Positions 26,808 through 35,749 of a DNA stretch of 64,000 nucleotides are shown here, piece after piece (positions within the stretch are counted from its first letter, which is position 1; the number at the start of each line of letters is the position of its first letter). A model generated the notes under the pieces. That model did not search any database. It was not told the DNA's origin and saw only the letters and a program-made list of their open reading frames with translations. Source of the stretch: Halobaculum sp. MBLA0143 (lineage in GTDB: Archaea > Halobacteriota > Halobacteria > Halobacteriales > Haloferacaceae); the NCBI RefSeq assembly GCF_041361465.1, contig NZ_JBGKAC010000001.1, forward strand, positions 2,356,001 to 2,420,000, read 5' to 3'. Position numbers and translations under genes: made by a program.

Positions 26808-28214
26808 CTACGGCTCCTCGCTCGAGGGGACGCCGTCGGCGTCGCCGAACGCGGACTCGATGTCCGGCTGCTCGACCGTCTGCTCGTCGCGGAGGTCGTC
26901 GCGGTAGAGGTGACAGACGGACGACTGGCCGTCGCCGCGGTCGTGGGCGACCGGCGACTCCGTCTCGCAGACGGAGGCGAACCGGTCGGTCAGCCGTTCG
27001 GCCGCCTCCTCCGTCCGGCCGTTGACGAGGATCTCCAACGCGTCCTCGACGGTGTCCTCGTCGGCGCCCGTCAACCCGTCTACGTCGAACTCCTCGCGGA
27101 CGGACCGTTTGAACGCCTCGTCGCCGTCGCCGCGGAAGCGGTCGGCGCCGAACTCCCCGCGGGCGAGCCTGTCGCGCAGCGTCAACACCGCCCGGTAGTC
27201 CTCCTGGGCGGTCTCCACCCCTGCCGGGGGGATCACCTCCGGACACCGGGTGCGGAAGCGACAGCCAGAGGGCGGCCGGCGTGGCGACGGCACGTCGCCG
27301 GCCAACGGCTCCACCTCCCGGCCCTGTTCTGCCGTCTCCGCCCGCGGGACGGAGTTCAACAACGCCTCCGTGTACGGGTGGGCCGGCGACTCGAACAGCT
27401 CGGCCGTCGGCCCGCGTTCGACGATCTTCCCGAGGTACATCACGGCCACACGGTCGCAGATGTGCCGGACGACACTCAGGTCGTGGGCGATGAACAGGTA
27501 CGTCAGCCCGTACTCCGCCTGCAGTTCGTCCAGGAGGTTGAGGATCTGCGCCTGGACGGACACGTCCAGCGCAGACACCGGCTCGTCCAACACCACGAAC
27601 TCCGGGTCCAGCGCCAGTGCGCGGGCGATCCCGACTCGTTGGCGCTGACCGCCGGAGAACTCGTGTGGGTACCGGTCCACCTGGTCGGCCGACAGCCCGA
27701 CCCGTTCGAGCAGTTCCTCGGCGCGCTGCCGGCGCGCCTCCGGTTTCGACGTGTCCGGCGGCGTCTCCTCGGGGAGATCGTGGATTCGGAGCCCCTCGGT
27801 CACCATCTCTCCGACGGTCATTCGCGGGTCGAGACTGGAGAACGGGTCCTGGAACACGATCTGTGCCCGTTCGCGGAACGCCGTCAGCTCCGCGTCCGAC
27901 AGCTCGCTCACGTCGTCGCCGTCGAAGCTGACCCGGCCGCCGGTGGGCTCGCGCAGCCGCAACAGGGTCTCGCCGGTCGTCGACTTCCCACAGCCGGACT
28001 CGCCGACGAGTCCCAGCGTCTCCCCGCGGCGCACGTCCAGGTCGATCCCGTCGACCGCCTTCACGCTCTCCGTCTCTCGACCGAGCAACGTGTCGACGAC
28101 AGTGTCGTTCTCGTAGTAGTACTTCTCGAGGTCCCGCACCTGCAACAGGGTCTCGCCGGTCGCGGCGTCGGCCGTGCCGGTCGCCCCCAACGAGCCGGTG
28201 TCGGCGTCAGTCAT
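26808..28214 (-). CDS. Peptide-type ABC transporter ATP-binding protein (OppF/DppF type)
   Basis: This is the last gene of a five-gene ABC importer operon. The 468-residue ATPase has Walker [10 protein letters not shown] (near 65-73), signature SGGQRQR and Walker [12 protein letters not shown]. The Opp-type C-terminal cysteine motif is split: CRFRTRC near 330 and two further cysteines about 90-110 residues later (VCETES and VCHLY), separated by a long acidic helical insert. In the family these cysteines bind an Fe-S cluster. The total length is well above the usual 320-350 because of this insert. The ATG at 28214 overlaps the upstream oppD-type gene by 8 bases. Confidence 0.93.
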   Translation of the reverse strand: MTDADTGSLGATGTADAATGETLLQVRDLEKYYYENDTVVDTLLGRETESVKAVDGIDLDVRRGETLGLVGESGCGKSTTGETLLRLREPTGGRVSFDGDDVSELSDAELTAFRERAQIVFQDPFSSLDPRMTVGEMVTEGLRIHDLPEETPPDTSKPEARRQRAEELLERVGLSADQVDRYPHEFSGGQRQRVGIARALALDPEFVVLDEPVSALDVSVQAQILNLLDELQAEYGLTYLFIAHDLSVVRHICDRVAVMYLGKIVERGPTAELFESPAHPYTEALLNSVPRAETAEQGREVEPLAGDVPSPRRPPSGCRFRTRCPEVIPPAGVETAQEDYRAVLTLRDRLARGEFGADRFRGDGDEAFKRSVREEFDVDGLTGADEDTVEDALEILVNGRTEEAAERLTDRFASVCETESPVAHDRGDGQSSVCHLYRDDLRDEQTVEQPDIESAFGDADGVPSSEEP

Positions 28215-29412
28215 TCGACACCACCTCGCGGTCGTCCGCCAGTGCTCGGGCGGAGTCGAACTCCTGGTCCGCCAGCACACACCGGACGGTGTGTTCTCGG
28301 CTGCCGTCGGCCGCCTCGTGCTCTGGAACGGGCTGGAGACAGTCCTCCATCGCCTTCGGGCAACGGTCGGCGAAGTAACAGCCCTCCGGCATCTCCCGGT
28401 CGAGCAACGACGGGACGTTCCCCTCGATGGGCTGGAGCCGGGGCTCGGGGTCTTCTAGATCGGGGATCGAGCCGAGCAGACCCTCCGTGTACGGGTGGAC
28501 CGGCGAGTCGAACACGTCCGCCAGCTGTCCCCGCTCGACGATCTGACCGGCGTACATCACGCCGACCCGGTCGCACATCCGGGCGATCACGCCCAGGTCG
28601 TGGGTGATCATCACGACGGACGTGTCGCCGTCCGCCTGGAGGTCTCGCAGGAGATCCAGGATCTGCGCCTGGATCGTCACGTCCAGCGCGGTCGTCGGCT
28701 CGTCGGCGATCAGCAGGTCCGGCTCGCCCGCCAGCGCCTGGGCGATCATCGCCCGTTGGAGCATCCCGCCGGAGAACTGGTGTGGGTACTCCTCGGCCCG
28801 GTCGGCCGGGTCCGGAATACCCACCTGGTCCAACAGTTCGACGGCTCGCTCGTGGCTCTCGTCGCTGGCGTAGCCGCGCGACGGGAGCAGGGTGTCGGCG
28901 ATCATTCGGCCGAGGCCGTACCCCTGGGTGCGTTGGCGGGTCGAGCGGGGGTTGGCGCTGGCGCGTCGCTGCACCTCGACGGCCTCGGCGATCTGCTCGC
29001 CGACCGTCAGCGAGGGGTTGAGCGACGACATCGGGTCCTGGAAGATCGTGCTGAACGACGACCCCCGGAGCGACCGACGGACGGAGTCGGGCACGCGCCG
29101 GAGGTCGACGTGGTCGCCGACGGCGGCACCGTCCGCGCGGAACTCCTCGGCCAGCTCCGGGTCGCGGTACCACACCTCTCCTTCGGTGATCCGGCCGGGC
29201 GACTCCACGAGGTCGATCAGCGACAGCGCGGTGACCGACTTCCCGGAGCCGGACTCGCCGACGATTCCCAGCACCTCGTTGTCTCTGATCTCGAAGGAGA
29301 CGGACTCGACGGCGTTCACCTGTCCCTCGTCGGTGAAGAACCGGGTGGAGAGATCCCGGACGGCGACGAGCACGTCGTCGTCGAGCTCGGGGTCGGGAGG
29401 CGTGTCGCTCAC
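28207..29412 (-). CDS. Peptide-type ABC transporter ATP-binding protein (OppD/DppD type)
   Basis: This 401-residue ATPase pairs with the OppF-type protein. Walker A is GESGSGKS (near 50), the signature [14 protein letters not shown] and Walker [15 protein letters not shown]; the C-terminal Opp motif has [14 protein letters not shown] plus a later Cys (HTVRCVL). An insert of about 70 residues between Walker A and the Q-loop (around 75-150) is larger than in bacterial OppD. It starts with GTG 29412, 1 base from the end of the permease gene. Substrate unknown: peptides, nickel or sugars are all handled by this family. Confidence 0.93.
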   Translation of the reverse strand: MSDTPPDPELDDDVLVAVRDLSTRFFTDEGQVNAVESVSFEIRDNEVLGIVGESGSGKSVTALSLIDLVESPGRITEGEVWYRDPELAEEFRADGAAVGDHVDLRRVPDSVRRSLRGSSFSTIFQDPMSSLNPSLTVGEQIAEAVEVQRRASANPRSTRQRTQGYGLGRMIADTLLPSRGYASDESHERAVELLDQVGIPDPADRAEEYPHQFSGGMLQRAMIAQALAGEPDLLIADEPTTALDVTIQAQILDLLRDLQADGDTSVVMITHDLGVIARMCDRVGVMYAGQIVERGQLADVFDSPVHPYTEGLLGSIPDLEDPEPRLQPIEGNVPSLLDREMPEGCYFADRCPKAMEDCLQPVPEHEAADGSREHTVRCVLADQEFDSARALADDREVVSND

Positions 29413-29413
29413 G

Positions 29414-30430
29414 CTAGGCCCCCCCCTCGCCCTCGATTCCGGGGTCGAGGGCGTCCCGTAGCCAGTCGCCGATCAGGTTGATCCCGATCACGGACACCAT
29501 GATTGCGAGCCCGGGCATGCCGGCGATCCACCACTGGCCCGAGGAGATGTAGTCGCGGCCCTGGGAGATGTCGAACCCCCACGACAGCGTCGTCCCGGAG
29601 AAACCCAGGAACGACAGCGACGACTCCAACAGTATGATCGCCGCCACCTGGACCGTCCCGAGGACGATGATCGGGGTGATCGCGTTCGGCAGGACGTGGC
29701 CGGCGATGATCCGGCTGTCGTCGGCACCCAACGCCCGGGCGGCCTTGACGTACTCCTGGTCGCGCAGCGACAACGCCTCCCCGCGGGCGATCCGGGCGAA
29801 CCACACCCAGTTGACGAGCCCGACGACGACGATCACCGTGCCGGGCAGTACGAACGTCTCCGGCATCCCGGAGACCAGCCCGAAGACGACGAACGGATCG
29901 GGGACAGAGAGGCTCGCGCGCCCCCATAGCCCGATCAGGGCGATGGCGAGCACGAGCGAGGGGAACGCCAGGCTCACGTCCGCGAACCGCATCAGTCCGT
30001 CGTCGATCCGGCCGCGGTAGTAGCCCGCGATCAGTCCCACCGGAACCCCCACGAGCGCGGCGAACACGGTGCCGAGCACGCCGACGATCAGTGACGTGCG
30101 GGCGCCGTACACCACCCGCGACAGCATGTCTCGGCCGAGTCCGTCCGTCCCGAGAGGGTGGGCCGCCTCGGCCTCGATGGTGACGGTCTCCGTCACTGTC
30201 TGCACTTCCCCGTCGACCACCTCGGACCGTGTCTGTTCTTCCGTCTGTGAGAAGCCCAGCGGCGGGAGCTGTGCGTTGTCCAGGTCCTGTGCCGTCGGGT
30301 TGTGGGGCGCGACGAACGGCGCGAAGATCGCCACCAGGACCACGAGTAAGACGAGCGCTACGCCCAGCTTGGCGAGCACGCTGTCGCGGAACTCCGAGGC
30401 GAGGTTCCGGCGGACGCGGTCGGACACCAT
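29414..30430 (-). CDS. Peptide-type ABC transporter permease (DppC type)
   Basis: This 338-residue inner-membrane permease has an N-terminal helix (about 22-44), a long extracytoplasmic insert (about 50-95, many Glu and Thr) and the five-helix BPD core. The EAA loop is visible as EALSLRDQEYVKAARALGADDSRIIAGHVLPN, which contacts the ATPases, and the HPLGTDGLGRDMLSRVVYG segment typical of DppC precedes the core. The ATG at 30430 overlaps the dppB-type stop by one base. Confidence 0.93.
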   Translation of the reverse strand: MVSDRVRRNLASEFRDSVLAKLGVALVLLVVLVAIFAPFVAPHNPTAQDLDNAQLPPLGFSQTEEQTRSEVVDGEVQTVTETVTIEAEAAHPLGTDGLGRDMLSRVVYGARTSLIVGVLGTVFAALVGVPVGLIAGYYRGRIDDGLMRFADVSLAFPSLVLAIALIGLWGRASLSVPDPFVVFGLVSGMPETFVLPGTVIVVVGLVNWVWFARIARGEALSLRDQEYVKAARALGADDSRIIAGHVLPNAITPIIVLGTVQVAAIILLESSLSFLGFSGTTLSWGFDISQGRDYISSGQWWIAGMPGLAIMVSVIGINLIGDWLRDALDPGIEGEGGA

Positions 30431-31422
30431 CAGTCGTTCACCACCCGTGGGTCGAGCGAGGAGTACACCACGTCGACGAGGATGTTCACCAGGACGAAGC
30501 TGGTGCCGATCACGATCAGACTCCCCTGTAACACCGGCCAGTCGCGGAGACTGATGCTCCGGATCACGAGTGTCCCCAGCCCCGGCCACGAGAAGACGGC
30601 CTCAGTGATGACCGCTCCACCGATCAGCGTGCCGAGCTGGAGCCCCAGCACGGTGATCACCGGGATCAGAGTGTTCCGTAGCGCGTGTTTGTACCGAACC
30701 AGCGTCTCCGGCAGTCCCTTCGCTCGGGCCGCCCGAACGTACGGTTTCCCGAGTTCGTCCAGCATCCCCGAGCGCGTGAGTCGGGTGACCAACGCTGTGA
30801 AGTACGTCCCCAGCGCGATCGCCGGCAGCGTGATGTGGGCGAGCCACAGCCGCAGCGTCTCGAAGAACGACGCCGGCCCGACGACGGCCGCCAACACCTC
30901 CACCGCCGCGACCGCGCGGCCACTGGTCTGGAAGATCCCCAACTGCACCGCCAACACGAGGATCATCATGATCCCCAGCCAGAAGTTCGGGGTAGAGATG
31001 CCCGCGAGCGAGAACAGCGTCGCCAGCCAGTCGACGGGCTGGTTCCGGCGGGTCGCCGAGACGACTCCCAACGGGATCGACAGTAGGATGGCGACGAGCG
31101 TCGCCGTGACCGCCAGCTCCACCGTCGCCGGCACCTTCGAGAAGACGAGTCTCGTCACCTCCTGGCCTCGCACGTACGAGAAGCCCATGTCACCCTGGAC
31201 GAGTTCGAACAGGTACTCCCCGTACTGAGCGTACAACGGCTGATTCAGGCCCAGTTCGCGGGCGATGGCGCGACGAGTCTCCTGGTTGGCGTCCAACGGC
31301 GCGACGGCGTTGATCGCGCTCCCGGGGGTGATGAACCGCAGGGCGAACACGACAGTGACTACCCCCCAGACGACGCCGACTCCTTGGAGCGTCCGTTTGG
31401 CGATAAACCGTCCCTGTGACAT
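30430..31422 (-). CDS. Peptide-type ABC transporter permease (DppB type)
   Basis: This 330-residue six-helix permease has the DppB hallmarks: an N-terminal helix with GVGVVWGVVTVVF, the DMGFSYVRGQEV segment, and the EAA-like loop containing YVRAARAKGLPETLVRYKHALRN. It forms the membrane channel with the DppC-type subunit. It follows the binding-protein gene by 22 bases. Confidence 0.93.
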   Translation of the reverse strand: MSQGRFIAKRTLQGVGVVWGVVTVVFALRFITPGSAINAVAPLDANQETRRAIARELGLNQPLYAQYGEYLFELVQGDMGFSYVRGQEVTRLVFSKVPATVELAVTATLVAILLSIPLGVVSATRRNQPVDWLATLFSLAGISTPNFWLGIMMILVLAVQLGIFQTSGRAVAAVEVLAAVVGPASFFETLRLWLAHITLPAIALGTYFTALVTRLTRSGMLDELGKPYVRAARAKGLPETLVRYKHALRNTLIPVITVLGLQLGTLIGGAVITEAVFSWPGLGTLVIRSISLRDWPVLQGSLIVIGTSFVLVNILVDVVYSSLDPRVVND

Positions 31423-31444
31423 CAGTGAGTCGCCTCCGCGTTGG

Positions 31445-33103
31445 TCACTGCCGGCTAACCGTGTCCACGTCGATGAACTCGTCTGCCCGTGGCTCCCACG
31501 CGACGTCGCTGGCGACGCCGTAGACGCTGAACTGCTGGTGGAGGAACACCCACGGCGCCAGCTCGTGGAGCCGGGAGTTCGCCTCCTGGAGGACCTCCTC
31601 GCGGGCCTCCGGGTCCGGCTCGTTTTGCGCCTCGTCCATCAGCGAGTCGATCTCGTCGTTCTTCAGGATCGTCAGCGCTCCGTTCGTCGTCAGGAGCGGG
31701 ATGATCGTCTGGCTGGCGTCGAACTCCCCGTTCCCCCACCCCAGGAGGTTGAAGTTGGGCTTGTCCTCGATGTTCCCGGTGGTGATGTCCTGGACGAGCG
31801 AGGAGAACTCCCGTTGACGCAGTTCACACGAGAGGTTCGACAGCGAGTCCATGTTGTTCACCGCCGCCTGTGCCACCTCCACGTCCTTCAGGTACCGTCC
31901 GATCGGGGTCTCCAGCGTGATCTCCGCGCCGGCGTAGCCGGACTCCTCGATCAACTGCTCTGCCCGTTCGGGGTCGTGTGGGTACGGGTCCAGCTCCGGA
32001 TTGTACCCGGTGAACTGTTCCAGCGTCGGCTGAGCGGTGACGCTCCCGAACCCGTTGAGGACGTTCTCCACGATGCTCTCGACGTCGACGGCGTAGTTGA
32101 GCGCCTGCCGGAACGTCTGGTTCGAGAACGGCTCCACGTCGTACCGCATCTGGAGGAAGATGATCCGGGTGGACGGGACGGGGCTGATCCCGGCCACGTC
32201 GGAGCTCTCCACCCGCGACACCTCCTGTGGCGGCACGTTCGTGACGATCTCCGACTCCTCGGCCAGCAGTCTGTTGACCCGCGTACTCGACTCGCTGGAG
32301 GCGTTGAGCGTCGTCTCCGTCACCGCCGGCTCCTCGCCCCAGTAGTCCGGGTTGCGTTCGAACGACACCTCGTTGCCGGAGTCGTAGTTCGTCAACTGGA
32401 ACGGACCGGTGCCGTTGGCGTTGCGGTTGATGTAGTCTTGACCGTTCTCCTCGACCCAGGACTGCTGGACGATCGGGCCGTTGGTGGCGAACAGCTGGAA
32501 CACGATGGGGTTGAGCCCGTCGAACCGAACCGTCACCTCGCCGTCGCCCGCCTCGACCGGCGGGGGGCCGTCGGCGTCTCGCGGCTTCAGGACACCCAGG
32601 TCGTTGTTCTGCGGACTGGCGATCCCGACGTCGTTGAACACGATTCGGCGGATGGAGAAGGCTACGTCTTCGGCCGTGAGCGCGTCCCCGTTGTGGAACG
32701 TCACGTCCTCGCGGAGGGTGAAGCGAGCGACTCCCGGCTCCACGCGTTCCCAGTCGGTCGCCAGCGCCTCGATGATCCCGCCGGTCTTGTTCCGGTCCAT
32801 CAGGCCGTCGTACGCCTGCCCGACGATGATCTCCGTGTTCGTCTCCGCGTGGTCCTGTGGGTCCAGCCCGGAGTCCATCTGACCCATCGTGACAGTCACG
32901 TCCAGTTCGGACGCCTGTGTCTCCATCTCCTCGGTCTCGGTGGCCGTCGGCGTGTCCTCACCGCCGCCGCCACTGGTCTCCGTCTCGGTCGTTCCCGCCT
33001 CGCCGGTGTCACCCGCACAGCCCGCGAGCGCCGTCGCGGCGGCCGTGCCGGCGGCTGCGAGATACGTTCGTCTGTCCACGTTCCGATCTTGACTGTCACT
33101 CAT
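31445..33103 (-). CDS. ABC transporter substrate-binding lipoprotein (SBP family 5)
   Basis: This is the first gene of the operon. The 552-residue extracytoplasmic receptor has a Tat-type signal (twin arginine in NVDRRTYLAAAG) and the lipobox LAGC, so it is folded before export and lipid-anchored. After a Glu/Thr/Gly linker (about 35-60) comes the SBP_bac_5 fold with FTLREDVTFHNGDALTAEDVAF (near 130) and the HDPERAEQLIEES type helix near 350. The family binds oligopeptides, nickel or glycosides. The ATG at 33103 is chosen over a GTG two codons upstream; the TATA box fits a leaderless start. Confidence 0.93.
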   Translation of the reverse strand: MSDSQDRNVDRRTYLAAAGTAAATALAGCAGDTGEAGTTETETSGGGGEDTPTATETEEMETQASELDVTVTMGQMDSGLDPQDHAETNTEIIVGQAYDGLMDRNKTGGIIEALATDWERVEPGVARFTLREDVTFHNGDALTAEDVAFSIRRIVFNDVGIASPQNNDLGVLKPRDADGPPPVEAGDGEVTVRFDGLNPIVFQLFATNGPIVQQSWVEENGQDYINRNANGTGPFQLTNYDSGNEVSFERNPDYWGEEPAVTETTLNASSESSTRVNRLLAEESEIVTNVPPQEVSRVESSDVAGISPVPSTRIIFLQMRYDVEPFSNQTFRQALNYAVDVESIVENVLNGFGSVTAQPTLEQFTGYNPELDPYPHDPERAEQLIEESGYAGAEITLETPIGRYLKDVEVAQAAVNNMDSLSNLSCELRQREFSSLVQDITTGNIEDKPNFNLLGWGNGEFDASQTIIPLLTTNGALTILKNDEIDSLMDEAQNEPDPEAREEVLQEANSRLHELAPWVFLHQQFSVYGVASDVAWEPRADEFIDVDTVSRQ

Positions 33104-33127
33104 ACACACGGGGAATGCTCCAGGGGT

Positions 33128-33136
33128 ACTTATACT
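33128..33136 (-). promoter_or_regulatory. TATA box of the ABC transporter operon
   Basis: On the minus strand AGTATAAGT lies 25-33 bases upstream of the ATG at 33103, a near-consensus haloarchaeal promoter for the whole five-gene operon. Confidence 0.6.
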
Positions 33137-33260
33137 CTGTGTCGCGTCGTCCGTACGTCGCCGAATTTTCTCTGGTATCCTGCGTAGTTTAGACGGGGGG
33201 AGACGCTCCCGCGGAGAGAGAAGCGAAGGCTCTACAAGCGGTGACGCGTATTAGCCAGCC

Positions 33261-34709
33261 ATGAGTTGGAAGGAAACGGCCGAACCACTACTCACGCGGA
33301 TGCCCACGGTCACCCAGCCGGAGGGCCACGTCCCGTTCAAACGGAAGCTGGGGTGGACTGCGGGGATTCTCGTGATGTACTTCTTCCTGGCGAACGTGAC
33401 CCTGTTCGGGCTCGGGACGGGGGGGAGTGACGCCTTCGGACAGTTCCGGTCGATCCTGGCCGGCACGTCCGGATCGATCCTACAGCTCGGGATCGGTCCG
33501 ATCGTCACGGCGTCCATCGTTCTCCAGCTGCTGGGCGGCGCGAACCTCCTCGGGCTCGACACCGACGACCCCCGCGACCAGGTGTTGTACCAGGGGCTCC
33601 AGAAGCTCCTCGTGGTCGTGATGATCTTCCTCACGGGGCTGCCGATGGTGTTCGCCGGCGGGTTCCTGCCCCCGAGCCAGCAGGCTGCCGCGTCGCTGGG
33701 AATCGGCACCACCGGGGTGCAGGCGTTGTTGTTCGCACAGATCGCCGTCGGGGGTATCCTCATCCTGTTCATGGACGAGGTCATCTCGAAGTGGGGCGTC
33801 GGCTCCGGGGTCGGGCTGTTCATCATCGCCAACATCAGCCAGCGTATCCTCGGCGGGCTGTTCGGCACGGAGTCGCTGGGCCTCACGAACGGCTTCTTCC
33901 CCAACTGGGTCGGCATCGCCACGGGGAGTGTCGCCGTCAACGGGCTGGGCGGGATCCTGCTCGAACCCGGGAAGCTGATCGCGTTGTTCACCACCGTCCT
34001 GATCTTCGTCACGGTCGTGTACGCGGAGTCCGTCCGCGTGGAGATCCCACTGAGCCACGCCCGCGTGAAGGGGGCTCGTGGGCGGTTCCCGGTGAAGCTG
34101 ATCTACGCCAGCGTCCTGCCGATAATTCTCGTCCGGGCGCTGACGGCCAACATCCAGTTCTTCGGGCAGATCCTCAGCTCCCAGCTGGGTTCGCTGCCGG
34201 CCTGGTTCGCGGTGTACTCCAACGGCCAAGCGGTAGACGGGCTGTTGTACTACCTCCGGCCGATCCGCGGCCCACAGCAGTGGATGTGGTTCGTGTACGC
34301 GCCGCCGGGCGACCCGATCGACATCATCGCCCGGGTCGCCGTCGACCTCACGATCACCATCGGCGGCTCCGCCATCTTCGCCGTCTTCTGGGTGGAGACG
34401 ACCGACATGGGGCCGGAGTCGACCGCGAAACAGATCCAGAACTCCGGGATGCAGATCCCCGGGTTCCGGCAGAACCCCCAGGTGATCGAGAAGGTGATGG
34501 AGCGGTACATCCCGCAGGTGACCGTCATCGGCGGCGCGCTCGTCGGCCTGCTGGCCGTCCTGGCGAACATGCTCCCGACGCTGGGCAACGTCTCCGGGAC
34601 CGGGCTCCTGCTGACAGTGTCTATCACCTACAAGCTGTACGAGGAAATCGCCGAAGAACAGATGATGGAGATGCACCCGATGATGCGGCAGATGTTCGGT
34701 TCGGACTAG
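33261..34709 (+). CDS. secY: Preprotein translocase subunit SecY
   Basis: SecY is the channel of the Sec translocon. The 482-residue protein has ten predicted membrane helices. The plug/helix-2 region has QLGIGPIVTASIVLQLLGG (about 74-92), followed by GLQKLLVVVMIF, and the ribosome-binding C5 loop contains ESVRVEIPLSHARVKGARGRFPVKLIY. The start MSWKETAEPLLTRMP is the normal haloarchaeal one. Normally secY ends the spc ribosomal-protein operon after rpl15; here no ribosomal gene precedes it and an ABC transporter operon lies divergent, 157 bases away. A terminator hairpin follows. Confidence 0.96.
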   Translation: MSWKETAEPLLTRMPTVTQPEGHVPFKRKLGWTAGILVMYFFLANVTLFGLGTGGSDAFGQFRSILAGTSGSILQLGIGPIVTASIVLQLLGGANLLGLDTDDPRDQVLYQGLQKLLVVVMIFLTGLPMVFAGGFLPPSQQAAASLGIGTTGVQALLFAQIAVGGILILFMDEVISKWGVGSGVGLFIIANISQRILGGLFGTESLGLTNGFFPNWVGIATGSVAVNGLGGILLEPGKLIALFTTVLIFVTVVYAESVRVEIPLSHARVKGARGRFPVKLIYASVLPIILVRALTANIQFFGQILSSQLGSLPAWFAVYSNGQAVDGLLYYLRPIRGPQQWMWFVYAPPGDPIDIIARVAVDLTITIGGSAIFAVFWVETTDMGPESTAKQIQNSGMQIPGFRQNPQVIEKVMERYIPQVTVIGGALVGLLAVLANMLPTLGNVSGTGLLLTVSITYKLYEEIAEEQMMEMHPMMRQMFGSD

Positions 34710-34714
34710 GATAT

Positions 34715-34738
34715 CCTCGCTGACCCGAGGTTTGTTCT
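34715..34738 (+). terminator. Terminator hairpin after secY
   Basis: CCTCG (34715-34719), 6-base loop, CGAGG (34726-34730), then TTTGTTCT, placed 6 bases after the secY stop. Confidence 0.5.
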
Positions 34739-34783
34739 AGATATCTCACAGCAGCGGTCCTATCGACTGTAGTGAGAGGCAAA

Positions 34784-34815
34784 CGTTAAGACCGTATCAA
34801 CCAGATATTCAGGAG
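34784..34815 (+). promoter_or_regulatory. TATA box and ribosome binding site of the low-GC module
   Basis: CGTTAAG at 34784-34790 lies 30-36 bases before the ATG at 34820, and AGGAG at 34811-34815 sits 4 bases before it. A good Shine-Dalgarno site is unlike most single genes in this window and fits foreign origin. Confidence 0.45.
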
Positions 34816-34819
34816 AGCA

Positions 34820-35749
34820 ATGCCCCAAGAGGAATTGGAGTTCGGTGAGCCAGAGTTCTTGGGGTGGCTACTGCTGACCCGTCTTAAAAACCAAAGCGAC
34901 GATCAGATTTCTCGCTCTAAGTTTCTGAAGCTCTGTTGTATCGCTGACAGACGCCTCATCGAATCTCAGGGATACGAGGTTGGGCTTCCTCGCTACTGGT
35001 ACATGTACGGGGAATTAGCCAACGAGCACGAGTTTTCGGGGCGATTCTACAACGCGCCGCATGCTATTGGCTGGGACGGACAGCAGTACATTCCTAAGGA
35101 CTTGTCATTCGAAAGCTTTGATCTCTCAGAGGCCGGCCAGGAGGTGATTCCTGAAGCGGTCAACTGGACAGTGCGAAACTTTGGGCGGGAAAGTGTTGAG
35201 CAGATCAAGCAACATCAGTACGAGGAGTATGCTGAAAACGAGTTCATCCACCAGTATAGCGAACTCCGGTGGCTTCTGAACACGATAGACCTAGGTAAAC
35301 AGGACCGGCTTGCAAAGTACGAGGTTGGTGGGGAATCAAATGAGGAGTATCTCAAGCGGCAACTTGATGAGATGATGGCGGTATATCCAGGTGATGAAGA
35401 CCGTTACGGCGAAGTGAAGTCAGTCTACTTCAGGTGGGACGATACTGTCCGACTTATGATTGACCAGTCTATGGAGTACAGTCGTATTGCCGAGTTTCTT
35501 GACGCCTTTATTTCTGTATTGAGTAAAACAGTACTTAGATTTGTATACAGTCAAAATATATCTGGAGAGAGACTATCAGACTGGAAAAGAGACGCTAAGA
35601 AGGAGCGAGAGGAATTTACGAAGACCCTCGGGAGTATGCGCTCAAAACTTCTCAAACGACGTTCTCGAAGCACGGAGCTTGACAGCGTTTCGGATGCATA
35701 CTCACAAGCGGTGAACGAGAAGATCAAAAATATCTCGCATCAAGAATAG
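34820..35749 (+). CDS. Low-GC protein of unknown function, first gene of a two-gene module (possible antitoxin)
   Basis: This 309-residue protein is encoded by DNA much AT-richer than its neighbours, with different codon use (many Ser TCT, Lys AAA, Ile ATA), so it is probably acquired. Residues about 20-75 (LKNQSDDQISRSKFLKLCCIADRRL...YWYMYGELANEHEF) faintly recall the KLLYLAD...YGP pattern of Panacea/SocA-like (DUF4065) antitoxin domains; this is a guess by eye. The rest is helical, ending in a Lys/Arg-rich coiled segment (about 255-295). Its stop TAG is directly followed by the ATG of the PIN-domain gene, so the two are coupled. Together they look like a toxin-antitoxin or defence pair. Confidence 0.72.
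   Translation: MPQEELEFGEPEFLGWLLLTRLKNQSDDQISRSKFLKLCCIADRRLIESQGYEVGLPRYWYMYGELANEHEFSGRFYNAPHAIGWDGQQYIPKDLSFESFDLSEAGQEVIPEAVNWTVRNFGRESVEQIKQHQYEEYAENEFIHQYSELRWLLNTIDLGKQDRLAKYEVGGESNEEYLKRQLDEMMAVYPGDEDRYGEVKSVYFRWDDTVRLMIDQSMEYSRIAEFLDAFISVLSKTVLRFVYSQNISGERLSDWKRDAKKEREEFTKTLGSMRSKLLKRRSRSTELDSVSDAYSQAVNEKIKNISHQE

Noticed and set aside
26676-28607. A 643-codon plus-strand frame over the ABC ATPase genes
   Set aside because: Shadow of two ATPases with complete Walker and signature motifs.
31265-33187. A 640-codon plus-strand frame over the substrate-binding protein gene
   Set aside because: Shadow of the minus-strand lipoprotein gene, which has a signal sequence, lipobox and family motifs.
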